A stretch of DNA of 64,000 nt, from the NCBI GenBank assembly GCA_004026145.2, contig CP034994.1:13124009-13188008 (forward strand), read 5' to 3'. The DNA is from Takifugu bimaculatus. Lineage: Eukaryota; Chordata; Actinopteri; Tetraodontiformes; Tetraodontidae. This document shows, piece by piece, positions 13,313 through 25,561 of this stretch (its first letter is position 1; each line of letters begins with the position of its first letter). The notes under the pieces are model-generated. The model ran no database searches and had not been told where the DNA came from. It saw only the letters and a list, made by a program, of their open reading frames with translations. Made by a program: the position numbers and the translations under genes.

Positions 13313-14040
13313 CCACAGCTTTGGACACTGGCGGAAAAACCCAATTAACAGGTGAGGGCACGTCTGGGACGGGTGGAGTGTGTTAGAGCACCTACTTGGC
13401 CTCCAAAGGGACAATTGGAGGGAACAGAATTGTTCAGTTGGAGGGAACAGAAGTGTGTCACAGTGGCTGGAAGGTCTCCTATCAGTGCTTCTAATCCCTC
13501 TCTAAAAAAAACGGCCACTGGGAAATACTCCATCTTTTCTTTCCGTCTAGCTGTCACACTTTCTCTCTTTCCTGCCTCCAGAGCCGCAGGGAGAGGGAAA
13601 TACATTAGGAGGTCTTTTATGTTTCAGCCCTCTACATAATTACAAGCACCGGAACACTGGTTAACTCACTAATTTAAAACAAAGAGCAGAATCACACCCA
13701 TTCATCTGCACAATCAAGGTGGCTCTGAACCCCAGTGAAGTGAAAGAGCTCTTTTTAACCACGTGACTGATGGCTGATGGAAGCAAAAGTACGGATTTAA
13801 TGGTTGAATTTTTGTAAAACAGGCTTTCGTTCGAATTTGTCAGTCAGATTTCAAAGCCTGAACTCCTCCTGGGTTTATTAAAGGTCAGTGTAACTCGCCG
13901 ACTCACCTTAAAACATAATTTCTGATTCTACATTCCAGTCAGCTCTAATGGAACTGGTGAGCACAAGCCGTAGACCGTGACCACAGAGGAGCCGCAGCTT
14001 GGAATAACAGTATACTGTAGATTTCATTGTTATAACCCTG

Positions 14041-14042
<2 letters not shown>

Positions 14043-14079
<37 letters not shown>
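14043..14079. repeat. (GT)n microsatellite
   Basis: About 18 perfect TG units. Confidence 0.95.
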
Positions 14080-14081
<2 letters not shown>

Positions 14082-16940
14082 TGTGGCTGACATCGTGTGT
14101 CGGTGTATTAACGTGTATTACCTCTGTCAGGGAGTATTGGCCAGTGCGCCTGTTTTACTATCTTTATCTCCATCTGCAAAATGTTAGAAATTCTGTAAAA
14201 GGAGTTTCTGGCTCAGGATCACTTGGTAATATTTTGGTTTCCAGGAGGGATTCCTGCCATCGGAGATGTGTTGTGTTTATTTTCCTTCCTCTTAACTGTA
14301 GCATTGATAAATCCGCCAGAATCAAACGAGTCATTGACTCATTTAGAGTTAGCTAAACCAAAATGCCCAGTCCAAGCGGTTGATGGAAAACTTTCCATCA
14401 TGATAACATCCTGCATGAGTCACAATTCTGATGTCTTGTCTAATTAAAATGTTATTAACTAGAAAACCAATGCAACCAATGCACAAAACACTCCCCTGCT
14501 TGTTGCTGATTATTACTGGGTGACGTTGGTTGCCTCATTCTGGCTTTGTGAATGAAGGGGCTGATGTCAGCATGATCCATTAAACCCACTTAAACTGCTG
14601 TATGGTAAACAGACTTCCAGCATTATGACTTCTGTGTAATAACAGCTGCTATTACTGTAATGATCAGGTGTCCTGCAGACAGAATCTACTGTATTAAGCT
14701 CATTAACCCTAATGTATATTTCAGATGCTCAGAATTGTGGATTTTTTTTTTGCAAGCTCAGCCACAGACATTTCATCCCCAAATTACTCGGTTTTGTTTG
14801 GTGGTGATCTCTGGAAAGAGTCCTGCTTCTTCTAAACTACCGCCCTTTCAGTGCGATACAGACCACTGTGGGCTTGGGAACCTTTGATTAAATGTTTGTG
14901 GAGTTCCCCAGATCTGTGCCTGGACACCATCCTGTCCCTTAGCTCTGGATGCAGCTCTTCTTCCCCCATTTCTTGAATTTCAAAGCAAAGAAATTCTTAT
15001 TATCAATCTTATCATATTCTGAAGAGCAATAAAGACATGAAATGTTGAATCCTAGAAGTAGCATATTCTTTTACTTGAGTGGTCTCCGTACTAAACTGCC
15101 CCAGGATGTACTTAGAGGTCATACTCCTCTGACAGCACCTTTTATTATAAAAAGGGAAAGGACATTTTTCTTGCATTACTGCCACGTGTCACGAAAATAC
15201 ACCGAATAGCTCCGGATGATAGATGGCTACATAATGCATGTGGAGGGCTCAGCTGGAAGAGGCTGAGAGCAGATGAGATGGGAGGAGAGCGAGTGAGTGC
15301 AAGAAGGCAGAAGATGAGCGAGGAAGGGCAGGACATGAGAAACCCCTGGCACCAAACTCAGTTAAGGGGAAGAAACAAACATATGCTGTGTGTGCAGTTT
15401 ATCCCGAAATGCACCAAGTGCAACACAGGTGGTGTGTCCCTGAGGAAAGAAGCGAGGAATGTTTTCGTCCTAAATATTCTCTGTTTTTTATGTGAAAATG
15501 ACCCTGACCCACACCGGTGACGGAGCGAGTGCGTCTTCGGATGGACGCACCTCTTTGGACGCAGTGGTCTGAATTGCAGCGCAGTCTTAGTAGGAAGCGG
15601 TTAAAAATCAGAGGGTCCTAACTACATCCTCTGTTATCAGCCATTACAGGATGCCATCGTGATATAATGGGATATTGATGCCCGCATTGCAGCATCATCA
15701 TCGCGCGAGGCCGGCTTTAGATTTCCCATTGGTGTAGCAGTAAATCTGTTAAAATGACTTATGTGTTTTGGGGCAGAGTTCGTGCATGCGGCGCTCTTTC
15801 TCTCTGGCAATCAATAAGTAACATTGAAATGTTTCTTTTTTGTCCCGTTCTTGCGAGATTTTACCCTTTGTACGAGCAGATTTACCTCTGTCTCCATCCA
15901 GGCTGCTGTGAGTCCACTTGATGAACTACGTGGGCTGATCCTTCTTACTGTACACTGTGAGAACCGCTCGTCCTTTGGGCCACGTCTGCTTCGCCGTGAC
16001 AGGAGAACCCTTCTATCGACGTGGTAGCAGCTACGTTAATTAACCTCGATGAACTGTTTTGGTCGCCCTCGTGAGCTTGTAAACAGTCAAAACTCACTGT
16101 TCCATTTAGCTGAGTTCAAGATACAGAAATACGCCACTTATATATAGATGTTTAATTACACGACCTTGAGCCTGTGTCAGCACTTCCTCAGTTTACTGAG
16201 TGAATATATCCCACTGGTTAATTAAACTATGCAGTTTTGAATACGCACGTCAGCAGAAAGTAAAGCAACTATTGACGCTGACCAACGCCTTCAATAAGAT
16301 TTGGTTTTTCTGAAATGTTAAGGAAGTTTTTAAGCTGCCTTAAAAATCAGCTCCCGATCGGCAACAATGTGCTGACCCTCAACTCTTCAGCTTTCCACGT
16401 GACGCGAACTTAAACCCACTCGCGTATTACAGTATCGTTTTTCATGTTTGATGATTAATAAATGCAGCTTTCAATATGTTTCATCATCCAAATGCGAGCA
16501 AGTCAAAGGTCGTCCATCTGAAAATCTCCAAAATGAGTTTCGGTCTTTAAAAGGACAAGCAGGGAGTGTCGGTGTTTTCCAGTGAAAAGCAAAGCGGAAG
16601 AGTAAAAGGAAATTTGATTATGACACATGAAGAATAAACCACAAGGGGAAAAAAAGAGCGCACAAATGATTTGAAAGCCTTTTATCCTTTAGGGTGCACC
16701 CCTGTCAGCAAAGTCTAAATGAGGTCTCCGGAGCTCAGACAAAATGCTGCAGCTTACAGGTTGTCTGGAAGGACAGCAGCTATGAAGAGGCAGGCGGAGG
16801 TGAACAGGCAGCATCGAGAGCTGGTTGAAGTCATGACGTGACACAGGCAGCTCGCTGTTCAGGTGTGAACCGGGAGCGGCACCTGAAACGTCACCTAATG
16901 TGTGGTGAATCATCCAAGAAGCTTTTTCCCCAACTAAAGA

Positions 16941-16978
16941 CCCCCCCCCCCCCCCCCCCCCCCCCCCACCACCAAAAA

Positions 16979-17028
<50 letters not shown>
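16941..17028. repeat. Compound poly-C / (CA)n / (TA)n tract
   Basis: 27 C residues, a short ACCACCA-poly-A link, about 15 CA units, then about 9 TA units. Confidence 0.95.
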
Positions 17029-17859
17029 CATAAAAAATAAGCAGATCTCATGAGCAAAGTGATGCAAACATCCCATTTCTCACCTTTCCCACCCCCATCT
17101 TGCCCTCTTTTTGTCATCGCTGCCTCTTTTCCTCAGACACGTTCTTGATTCAGCATCCTCCCAGTGTCTCTCTGGGGGTGCAGTGCTGGGGTAGCCTACC
17201 CCACATTTCCTCTGATCTTTTCCTCTTCTCTCATCTGCTCCCCTCGTTTATCACGAACTCATATAGAGCAAGTTAATGAGGCCAGTAGATTGGACTTGCA
17301 GAAATGTCATATAGTTGTTGCGGCCGTAATAAGAAACAGAGTTCTGACACGCTTGTGTAAAATCGCTCACATCCAGCTTGTCTCTTTCTGGCTGCTCTGC
17401 CACTAAAGTAGACTGCATGACCCATACGTTACCAGCAAACAGCTTCAAAATACTTAAGGTTGATCCAACATAAGCCAGCCTGCTGCCCATAAGCCAACCG
17501 ATGGAGACTTGTCAACCATATTTGATGGATGATTAACATGTGGATGTTGGACATCGATCAAACATAAAGCATATTAAGAGGGCGATGATGGAGGACAGGC
17601 TAAAAACATGTGATGAATGAAACAAACAAAGAAAGCCAGATCCTCCATAGTGAGTGGCAGCTATCATAGAAACATCATTCCTGTCTCCAATATTGAATAG
17701 AAAGCATATTTGGAATAGAAAATTAGCGGAGGGATAAAAAATAAATAAAACCACACTAAAGTTTAGTTGTTAGTGGCAAAAAAAACCCCACAATCACTTG
17801 TTAATATCGTCCTCTGAAAAAAAAATCAACAAGTAAGTTGTCAATATCATCCATTGCAG

Positions 17860-18900
17860 CCCAGTTCTAGCCTTCCGGGAAGTTTTATACATCTTTTCTG
17901 GGACATTTGGAGATTTCCGCTGCAGCTTTTTCACGGCGGCATCATCGCGCCTCAGCACCAGCAGCACCAGCAGCCAGCAGCATCGCGCCCGTGAACGCGT
18001 CTTTCCCTCTCCTCCAAAAATCTTCCAATCTATTTGATTTAACCCGCGCAATCGTTCCTGTGGACCGTGTGCGTGCTAGAGTCCCGCAGGCTTTGAGTTT
18101 GCCAGCCTTACCTTGACTTGTAGCGCCTTGGAGAAGTGGAGGTGCGTGCGTCTGCAGCCCCCACCCCTCGCTACTCCAGACCCAGAACTCTGCTCCCGGT
18201 CGCCGCTGTTGGTTTGTCAAAATGGGGTAAAAAAAATGTAACAGGTTTGTTTGTTTGTTTGTTTGCTGGCGTTAAAGGCGCGTCAGAGAGGTGCAGTAAC
18301 CGAGGCTCGTGCTCTGGCAGCGTCTGTTCTCCGCTGAGGAATTACTTTGCTTGTTTCTGACTGCCGCCCTCCCTCCCACTGACTCTCACTCACTCGCAGT
18401 CTCCCACCCAGGAGAAATAAATAATCTTTCATCTCTCTCCCTCTCCCTCTCTCTGCCTCGCACAGTTGGGCATCTTTGAATAATGTGAAATCATTACCGA
18501 AGGCCAAAATGTGTGTGTCCTCCTCCGCCCCCTCCGTCCAGAACTCCGCACGTATGTGTGCTTTTTAAAAAGAGAGAGCACGCATGGTGCGTAAGTGGAA
18601 AGGTCGCTCCAGATGTTAGGATGCTGTAAAGCGGCGGATTGGGAGGGGTGTGGATTAAAGCGCGGGATTATAACTCAACGTTTATCATTTCATCCCGAGC
18701 GCCGGTGGCCGCGCATTGGTGGACAATGACATCAGTCTTTGGCAGACACGGGCAAAAAGACAGATTCACGTGGGTAGAGATGGAGAGAAAGAGGAGAGGA
18801 AAAGAGGACAGGACAAGAAGTGAGAGAACCGGGGAGAGCAGGGCTGTTTTGTAAGTCTGTTTCACGCAAAACTCAGTCCGTGCACGCATTGTTGTCTAGG
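17860..18900. promoter_or_regulatory. CpG-rich block, possible promoter or first exon of an unidentified transcript
   Basis: CpG dinucleotides are clearly denser here than in the flanks (for example GCGGCATCATCGCGCC, CCCGCGCAATCG, GAGCGCCGGTGGCCGCGC). ATTGG (inverted CCAAT) beside TGACATCA, a CRE-like word, occurs near 18715-18735. Open frames exist on both strands, but none resembles a known protein. A noncoding first exon is possible. Density was judged by eye, not computed. Confidence 0.35.
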
Positions 18901-19064
18901 TCTCATTGGGGCCCTGGTTTGGTGTCCCCCACACACTGTCATCCAAATTTGGGTTTAGACCAGAAATGACGGGGTGAATTGGGATTGACTCTTTAGGTTT
19001 GGGTCAGACTGAAACTGAAATTAATAGATGTGGGTGTAGCATCGACAAGAGGATCTGAGTTAGT

Positions 19065-19087
19065 GTGTGTGTGTGTGTGTGTGTGTT
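19065..19087. repeat. (GT)n microsatellite
   Basis: About 11 GT units. Confidence 0.85.
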
Positions 19088-19219
19088 TGTAGTGGATACA
19101 TACGTGCACACAGCCAAGACTGTGTGTGCCTGCATACTGACAGATGGCCACTGTAATGACGCAGGAACTATTGGGTTTTCTGTGTCTTTGAGTTTGGTTG
19201 TATGCCTGTATTCTGTATG

Positions 19220-19220
<1 letters not shown>

Positions 19221-19279
<59 letters not shown>
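19221..19279. repeat. (TG)n microsatellite
   Basis: About 29 perfect TG units. Confidence 0.95.
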
Positions 19280-19280
<1 letters not shown>

Positions 19281-19395
19281 GGCTTCTATTCATGAAAGAC
19301 CTTGAGTCTGCTGCAGTTCCATTTGCTGAGAATACAATCATACAAAGGTGTGTGCGTGTGTGTTTGTGTGTGCATGAGCGAGAGAGACAGAGGAT

Positions 19396-19410
19396 GGGGG
19401 GGGGGGGGGG
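19396..19410. repeat. Poly-G run
   Basis: Fifteen G residues, with a second run of eight G about 10 nt further on. Confidence 0.9.
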
Positions 19411-20545
19411 TTGTTTGGGTGGGGGGGGTCAGGAGTACTTGAAATAATAAGAATACAGAATTTGCATAAAGTCTCATTAGTGATGGTTTCCTGTGTCCCA
19501 GCACAGCTATACCAGTTTATCGGCACGTTTAATCTGATTGTGTTAGCGGCTCCATGTCAGCACAGCACCACAAACTCAGTTCAGACCACATCTTTGGCTA
19601 TTTGTGGACAAGTTCAGCTCTCTTGGTTGGCTGCCACGGGTCTGCGAGGTTATCAGCTGTTTGGCTTATTCTGGAACATTATATGGTTTAGTCCTCCGAG
19701 ACTCATGCACACAACCTAAACCAAATATGGAATTTGTTTGGTATTTCTGCCTGTTTGCAGGAAGGTCTAAAAGTCTGCGACAGGTGCCTCTGGGGTGGCA
19801 CATGTCAGACCAACTCACTGTTGATTTGAGGTCATAATTTGAGTGAACATTAGGATCACCGTTGTCACAACACCCAAGAAAAGCTGATAGGTCACTAGTT
19901 AATGTCAATTTACAGCCTGAATTTTCCCACATTGGGAAATTTCCCACTTGTTAGGAAATTACTGGCTACATTGTAAATGCTACATTGTTTAGTGGTGAAT
20001 TCAGAATTATGGAATAGCTTTGTTTTCAGCCCCTCTTTATAGATTTATTAATTAGTTTGGTCATTAAGTGGAGAACATGATGGAGGTTACAGCCAAAATA
20101 GCCGAGGAGCGATTTTAAGTATCATCCCCATCCTTGATCGCTCTTTGAAAGCGATTAGCATCAAACGTCACTGCCGCTTGGGACGTCCAAACTGAGCCAA
20201 GAGACACGCTGGGGGACACACTCCTCCGCTGCGTCCAGTCTGTTCTCTCAGAGAGGAGAGGTCAACTAAACTGCCGATCTGACGCCAGAGCAGGGGTGCA
20301 GCTGTCAGGATAACGGCAAAACGTGCGCAGCTTCAAGGAGTCAGAGCAAACATTCCAAACGTGCCATTTGGAGTCGGCAGGCTTCAAGGCCACGGCAGAA
20401 GGAAGCCTGAGCTCTGGCTCTGCTTCACTCCCGTCACCAGGCCAGACTCACTCTCACTGTTCTTCTTCAGTTCTGCACTTTTTTCTTCCTCAAATCTCGG
20501 CCTGCTCTCAGAGGATATGCGTGCTTTTACATGTCCTCACGGTGG

Positions 20546-20548
<3 letters not shown>

Positions 20549-20590
<42 letters not shown>
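20549..20590. repeat. (GT)n microsatellite
   Basis: About 21 perfect units. Confidence 0.95.
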
Positions 20591-20591
<1 letters not shown>

Positions 20592-23424
20592 CTTCAACAC
20601 AAAGCAGATAATGAATCTTAGCTTGTGAATTTGAATAATTGTCAACTCGCGTCAGACTCAAATTCTCGCGCTCGTCTCCATGAGCCACCGTGGCCCTTGT
20701 TCAGTGACTTTAAGTCCCAGGTTTTGAATGTTTAATTGTTTCATATACGCTTCTGTACACAGATTGGTATGCAAATGTTCTTCCTCACAGGCTTAATATA
20801 AAAATTAAATCCTGATTATGACATTCACATTCAAGCCTTCGAGTTTTAAATTTGGCAACCAATAACAGTAATGCTATTAGCGCTGTGACCATCTACTGCC
20901 TGCGCTCCCTTACCACATTATTCCTGTACAGGGAAACACACACGTTCTCGGTCCGCATGCATCTTCTGGACCGTTTCCCGCTTCCCTCTTTTGGAAGCTT
21001 GCCCTCCCCTTCTGCCACCGCTATCCCCCTCACCCACCTTCTCCTCTTTCCTTTTTCTACCTCGTTCGCTCACTCGCGCCTGTTTTTTTTCTGCCTGTTT
21101 CCAACACCTTGTTGCATAAAGGTTATGGGTTTTATCTATTTCACTGCATTTGTGTCTGAAACCTTGATTCTGTTCCCTCCCTCTGAGATTTATACACTCA
21201 GCTTGACTCTGGTTGATGTGGCTAACACAATAGTCTGAGCTCTAATGTTTGAGAAAGAAATAATCCAGAAAAATGTCTCCCAAATGCTTATCGTAGCATC
21301 GGAGTGGTGGCCTTAATTGGCTCAGCTATATTTGAGCTGTAATGTAGGCCGGGCATTGCCTCCTTGACTTTAACACTGGGAAATATTAGCATATCTTTTG
21401 AAATCAATAGAAGTCATGGAGGGGAAAGAGAGGGGAGGCAGAACAAAGAGGAAGGAGCCGTGACTTCAGTGGACTCTGTTTCATTAAATGTGTTTTGAAT
21501 AAAAAGTTAATCGTTTCCCCAAATCTTTTTCCCGGCATGCTGGCAGTGCGAGTGGCGGCATAACTCATTATTTTAAAGGTCGTAACTGAGCGGAGTATTG
21601 GATTGTTGGAAGTCTCAGCTGGATGCCACACTATGAGCAGTTTTAATATTACCCAAACCAGAGCGAAGGTGTCTTTGGGGGTGTCTGAGGGGCTCTTCCT
21701 GGATTGTGGTCACATCACGGCTGATCAGTGATGTTTTTAATGCCTCTTGAGTGTGAATAATGGACAGAGATTACCGACTGAGGAGCATCAGCATCCCTCA
21801 TCTCCTTTGTTTTTCAGTTACTGGCCTAATTTTGGCTTTAAATTGTGATTGCACATAGAGCTCTAAAATTTAATTTGCTGCTAATGCTTGGTTGTTGTTT
21901 TGTTGTTCTCTTTCATCACTTGTAGAAGAACACAGACATGCTAATATGTATGTAATTAAGGTTTAAGGCCTGGATTTTCATCAACATATCAATGTTGTTT
22001 GAAATTATAAACCACCAGCTCGACTAAGCTGTTTTCACAGACCACCAGTGCACGTCTCAGAGGTCGTTAAGGATGGCATTGACAGGAATTCTAAGGCAGC
22101 AAACATGTCAGAGCAATTGCACTCTCATAACTTTCTGTGTAATAAGACCCTGACAAAGGAGGTAAGGCCTCGGCTGGAAGCTAAGGGCAGGGGTAGGGGC
22201 TTAACCTTAATATTCTAAATTAGGCAGTATTTAATGGTGACAACTGGTGGGTTGGGCACACAAATTCTGTTTAATGGGTTAATAATTATCAAGTGTTGAA
22301 CTTTAAACACTTATTGAAAAATGTAATTTGGTTTGAACTTTCCCCAGACGCTTCCCTGACAAACACAGGCGAAGGAAATGCATGGCAGCGTTGTAATAAA
22401 AATAAACCTACGTGGCAGTCCTCGCACTCGGAGGATACAGCGAACAGAAGGTGTGAGAAAGTGAGCCGCACATGTTAGCGGTGCAACCTCTTCCACAACT
22501 GGGTTGATTATTTTAAGCTCCGCAAGATTGATTCCGCTGGCCCTGTGGGGGCATGTGTGAGTGAACGGGAAGGTGCAAGTGAAATTCAAAAAAAAAATAA
22601 AAAAAGGGACCTGAAACCAAAGTTGGGACAGGAGAGCTCTCAGATCAGGGAGGGGAAGGGATGCTGGAGTCTCCTGATTCCTCAGGTTATTAAAAAAGAG
22701 CGACATGTCAAGGGACACCACTGATGATGTGGGCCAAACCGTCTCTCCTGTGGGGCGCCAGGGTTATTCAAAACAAGTACGCCCAAAAGTTAACGCTCAA
22801 GACAATTGACATTCGACCTTGGGATTAAAATTAATCAATGCTTGATGGCTCTGTGCCTCAATCCTAATGTGCATGTTCACCTTCTTTCCGTCTTTATTGA
22901 AACGTGAAGAGGACTTTGCCCAAACCAAGGAAGCCACTCACTGACGCCTACACAGCTGTGATGCTTCAGTACACCGAGAGGCAAATCTTGTACTCTTTTG
23001 CTTGCTTCATTGTTTTCTATCCTAATATATCAACTATTACAGACTCTGTAAACTCACAGCTGAAAAACGATCAGCGTGTTGCAGCATTCATTGTACCCAT
23101 AGTACATGGCAATTACATTTTTATGGACAGAAAATAAAATAGGAAAAACAGAATGTTTCCTCTGCGGCGTTTTCATAAAAAAGCCAGTACACAACATTTT
23201 GTAGGCAATTTGCATTTCTGTGACATAGGACCATTTTCATTATACAGCTGCCACATCTGGCTTTAACAGTGCGGAGTTAATCAACGATGTTGTTGGGGGC
23301 TATGCATATGAAGTAGACTTTGGAGCCCATTATTCTGTTTACAGCATCCAGGCAACAAACAGGAGTCGTTTATGAGGGGTAATGTTTGTCTGCCATCTAT
23401 TGGACAAACTGGAATAAAGCATTC

Positions 23425-23510
23425 AAGACTTCGTATTGTGCAGTTCCAGCAGGAGGCTCCAGGGGGCGGATGTGATGCACACTGACTACTCTCCACTTTA
23501 ATTTAAGCCA
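23425..23510. repeat. Copy A of a local repeat (GGCGGATGTGAYGCAC family)
   Basis: Contains GTGCAGTTCCAGCAGGAG, then GGCGGATGTGATGCACACTG, then GACTACTCTCCACT. The same three words recur in the same order at 24292-24446, with extra DNA between them. The element type is unknown. Confidence 0.5.
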
Positions 23511-24291
23511 GCTAATACTCCTATACATGCGTTACCAATAGCTGATAGATTCTTCAAGATTATTATATTTTCACAATCATTTTAGTTTTTTTCTCACATA
23601 TTTAAAACAATGTATCCTTATGTGTTGTTGAATGCGGAAGGGATGTGATATAGTGTCAGTCAACGCAGAGTTTTATTTAATATGAGACTATACAGTAGAT
23701 TGCACAGAGAAGATAAATACAGAGCTGGAGGTTATAAAAAGGGAGGAGAGATGCTGCTATTTAGCAGTAAAAAAAAAATAAAAACGATATTTTCAAGAAA
23801 GCATGCTACATTTTCAAAATTGTGAATAAATCCCTTTCATCAAACCTATAGGAGATTTTTTGAATGGGGTTAGGGATTTAAAATAAATAACAAAGAAATA
23901 TTTCTGAAGCAACACCGCTCCTTCCCAGCATGCATCATGGCATGGACCGCGCGTCTTTTCCTAGATAGTAAAAACGAACAATTCGAAAATAGATTTATTT
24001 CACAAGTTTCACTCATAGTGCTCTCAGTGACAGGTGAAAATGTCGTTACAAGCACGATTACTTGTATTGTTACACCACAATAGAAACAGCTTGCCTGGAA
24101 CGGACTCTATATTAAAACGTCGGGTACAATCTCACTTCCGTGAGTGGAAGCTCATTGTAGAGATCACGTGCTGAGTGTTCATCACTCTACCAATCATCTC
24201 GGGGAAGGTCTGAGACAAGAGCCAATAGTTGTCCTTGCAGGACATCACCTGATTCGGGTGAGCGAGTGAACAGAAAATATGGGTCAACTCG

Positions 24292-24446
24292 TGCAGTTCT
24301 AACAGGAGAAGTCGGTGGGGGCAGTTTCTCAGCCCCGCCGGCGGATGTGACGCACGCTGACTTGGAATCGCTCGCGGCTGGCAAATGAGTGCGATGTGTG
24401 AGGTGGAGCACTGCTCTAGAACCCAATTCAGACTACTCTCCACTCA
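24292..24446. repeat. Copy B of the local repeat (GGCGGATGTGAYGCAC family)
   Basis: Has GTGCAGTTCTAACAGGAG, GGCGGATGTGACGCACGCTG and GACTACTCTCCACT in order. Relative to copy A there are about 30 and 70 extra bases between the shared words. Confidence 0.5.
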
Positions 24447-25135
24447 CTTTTTCAGTTCACTATTAATTTTTTAAAACTGTCAATCAACTTTCCTCATTGT
24501 ACTGAAGCGGAAATTGTCCCACGAATTAGTACCTTTGTCCTCATGGTAAGAATACTTGCAGATTGCAGTTAGAGGTATAATCTCCATAAAAGCAGGCAAA
24601 TAGATTAACTCCATTAACAAGATCGAATTTAATGAAACAATAGTGCTCCCATGTTGCATCATGCAACCTGAGCCGTTGACAAGCTCTTTGATTGGTCCAT
24701 CTGCACCCTGCTCAGTGGGTGTGCAGCATTTTGAGCGGTGCACGCTGTCATGCGCTTCCGTGTGCTGCAGAGGCGCGGGAGGAGGGTGGCAAGTGAAAAC
24801 TTATTTCTTACAGAAGTCCTTTAACTCATTTCAAGGTAATTCTTTTTAAGATTTCGAAAATACATGCATTGTATAACATTCAACTGTTGGACGTTTGAGG
24901 ATTCTGTTATCATAAAACGTGCAGGACAGTAAAATATCTGCCGATAGTGAAGACGTAGGATATATGATGAAATATTGTGTTTTTTGGCAATTTTTATTAC
25001 TCACGTACTATCATCTGCCTTTTTTGTGCTGGAAGTCAGTAATTGTTAAGATCTGATTCTACATTTTCATATAAAACATACCAACAAAAACTCAGGGTAA
25101 ATCAGGGTAAATAACATCCATTAAAAAAAGAGAGA

Positions 25136-25136
<1 letters not shown>

Positions 25137-25180
<44 letters not shown>

Positions 25181-25193
25181 TACTACTACTACT
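25137..25193. repeat. (ACT)n microsatellite
   Basis: About 18 ACT units with one CAT interruption, about 0.26 kb upstream of the carrier promoter region. Confidence 0.95.
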
Positions 25194-25439
25194 AAAAATA
25201 ATAATAACGTCATTTTTAGAACAGTAAATCCTCAGTTAAGTCATTTATTTTAGCGATTGCACTTCCAAATTCTTCGGAATTATGCAGCTATTTGATGTGG
25301 TATTATATTTTAGCCTTGGATTTAACGCCCTCATAGTGGGCAGATTGACACTGGCCACTGTTGCTGGATTCTGGTTCCAGTTCTTGGCTGGTGCTACAGT
25401 GAGTGGGTGGAGCGCAGTGTTGCTCTTTCCCTGCAGGGT

Positions 25440-25561
25440 TTGACTTGCCTCTATATATATAACCTTAGGCTTCTCTGTGTCTTGTCTCTAAGGGACTTTC
25501 AGCCGACCCTTCCTCTGTGGCCACCGTCTTTGTGCTTTTACTATCTCCTCAACTGAGAACG
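25440..25561 (+). promoter_or_regulatory. TATA-type core promoter and 5'UTR of the glutamate carrier gene
   Basis: A TATATATAA run lies at about 25453-25462, roughly 100 nt before the start codon, so transcription would begin near 25485-25495 and give a 5'UTR of about 70 nt. No ATG was noticed between the TATA box and the start codon. The TATA box is seen; its use as a promoter is inferred from spacing. Many mitochondrial carrier genes use TATA-less CpG promoters, so a TATA-driven copy may be tissue-restricted. Confidence 0.5.

Larger units (their letters stand above)
13313..17859. other. Gene-poor sequence between the LINE and the CpG-rich block
   Basis: No recognisable exon or RNA gene. 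It holds (GT)n at 14043-14079 and a compound poly-C/(CA)/(TA) tract at 16941-17028. Confidence 0.55.
18901..25390. other. Gene-poor sequence upstream of the glutamate carrier gene
   Basis: No supportable exon. It holds GT tracts near 19.07, 19.22 and 20.55 kb, a G run at 19396-19410, the two related repeat copies at 23.4 and 24.3 kb, and an (ACT)n tract at 25137-25193. Confidence 0.55.

Noticed and set aside
25137..25193. Possible trinucleotide-repeat coding tract
   Set aside because: Upstream of the carrier promoter and outside any exon; a simple ACT microsatellite.
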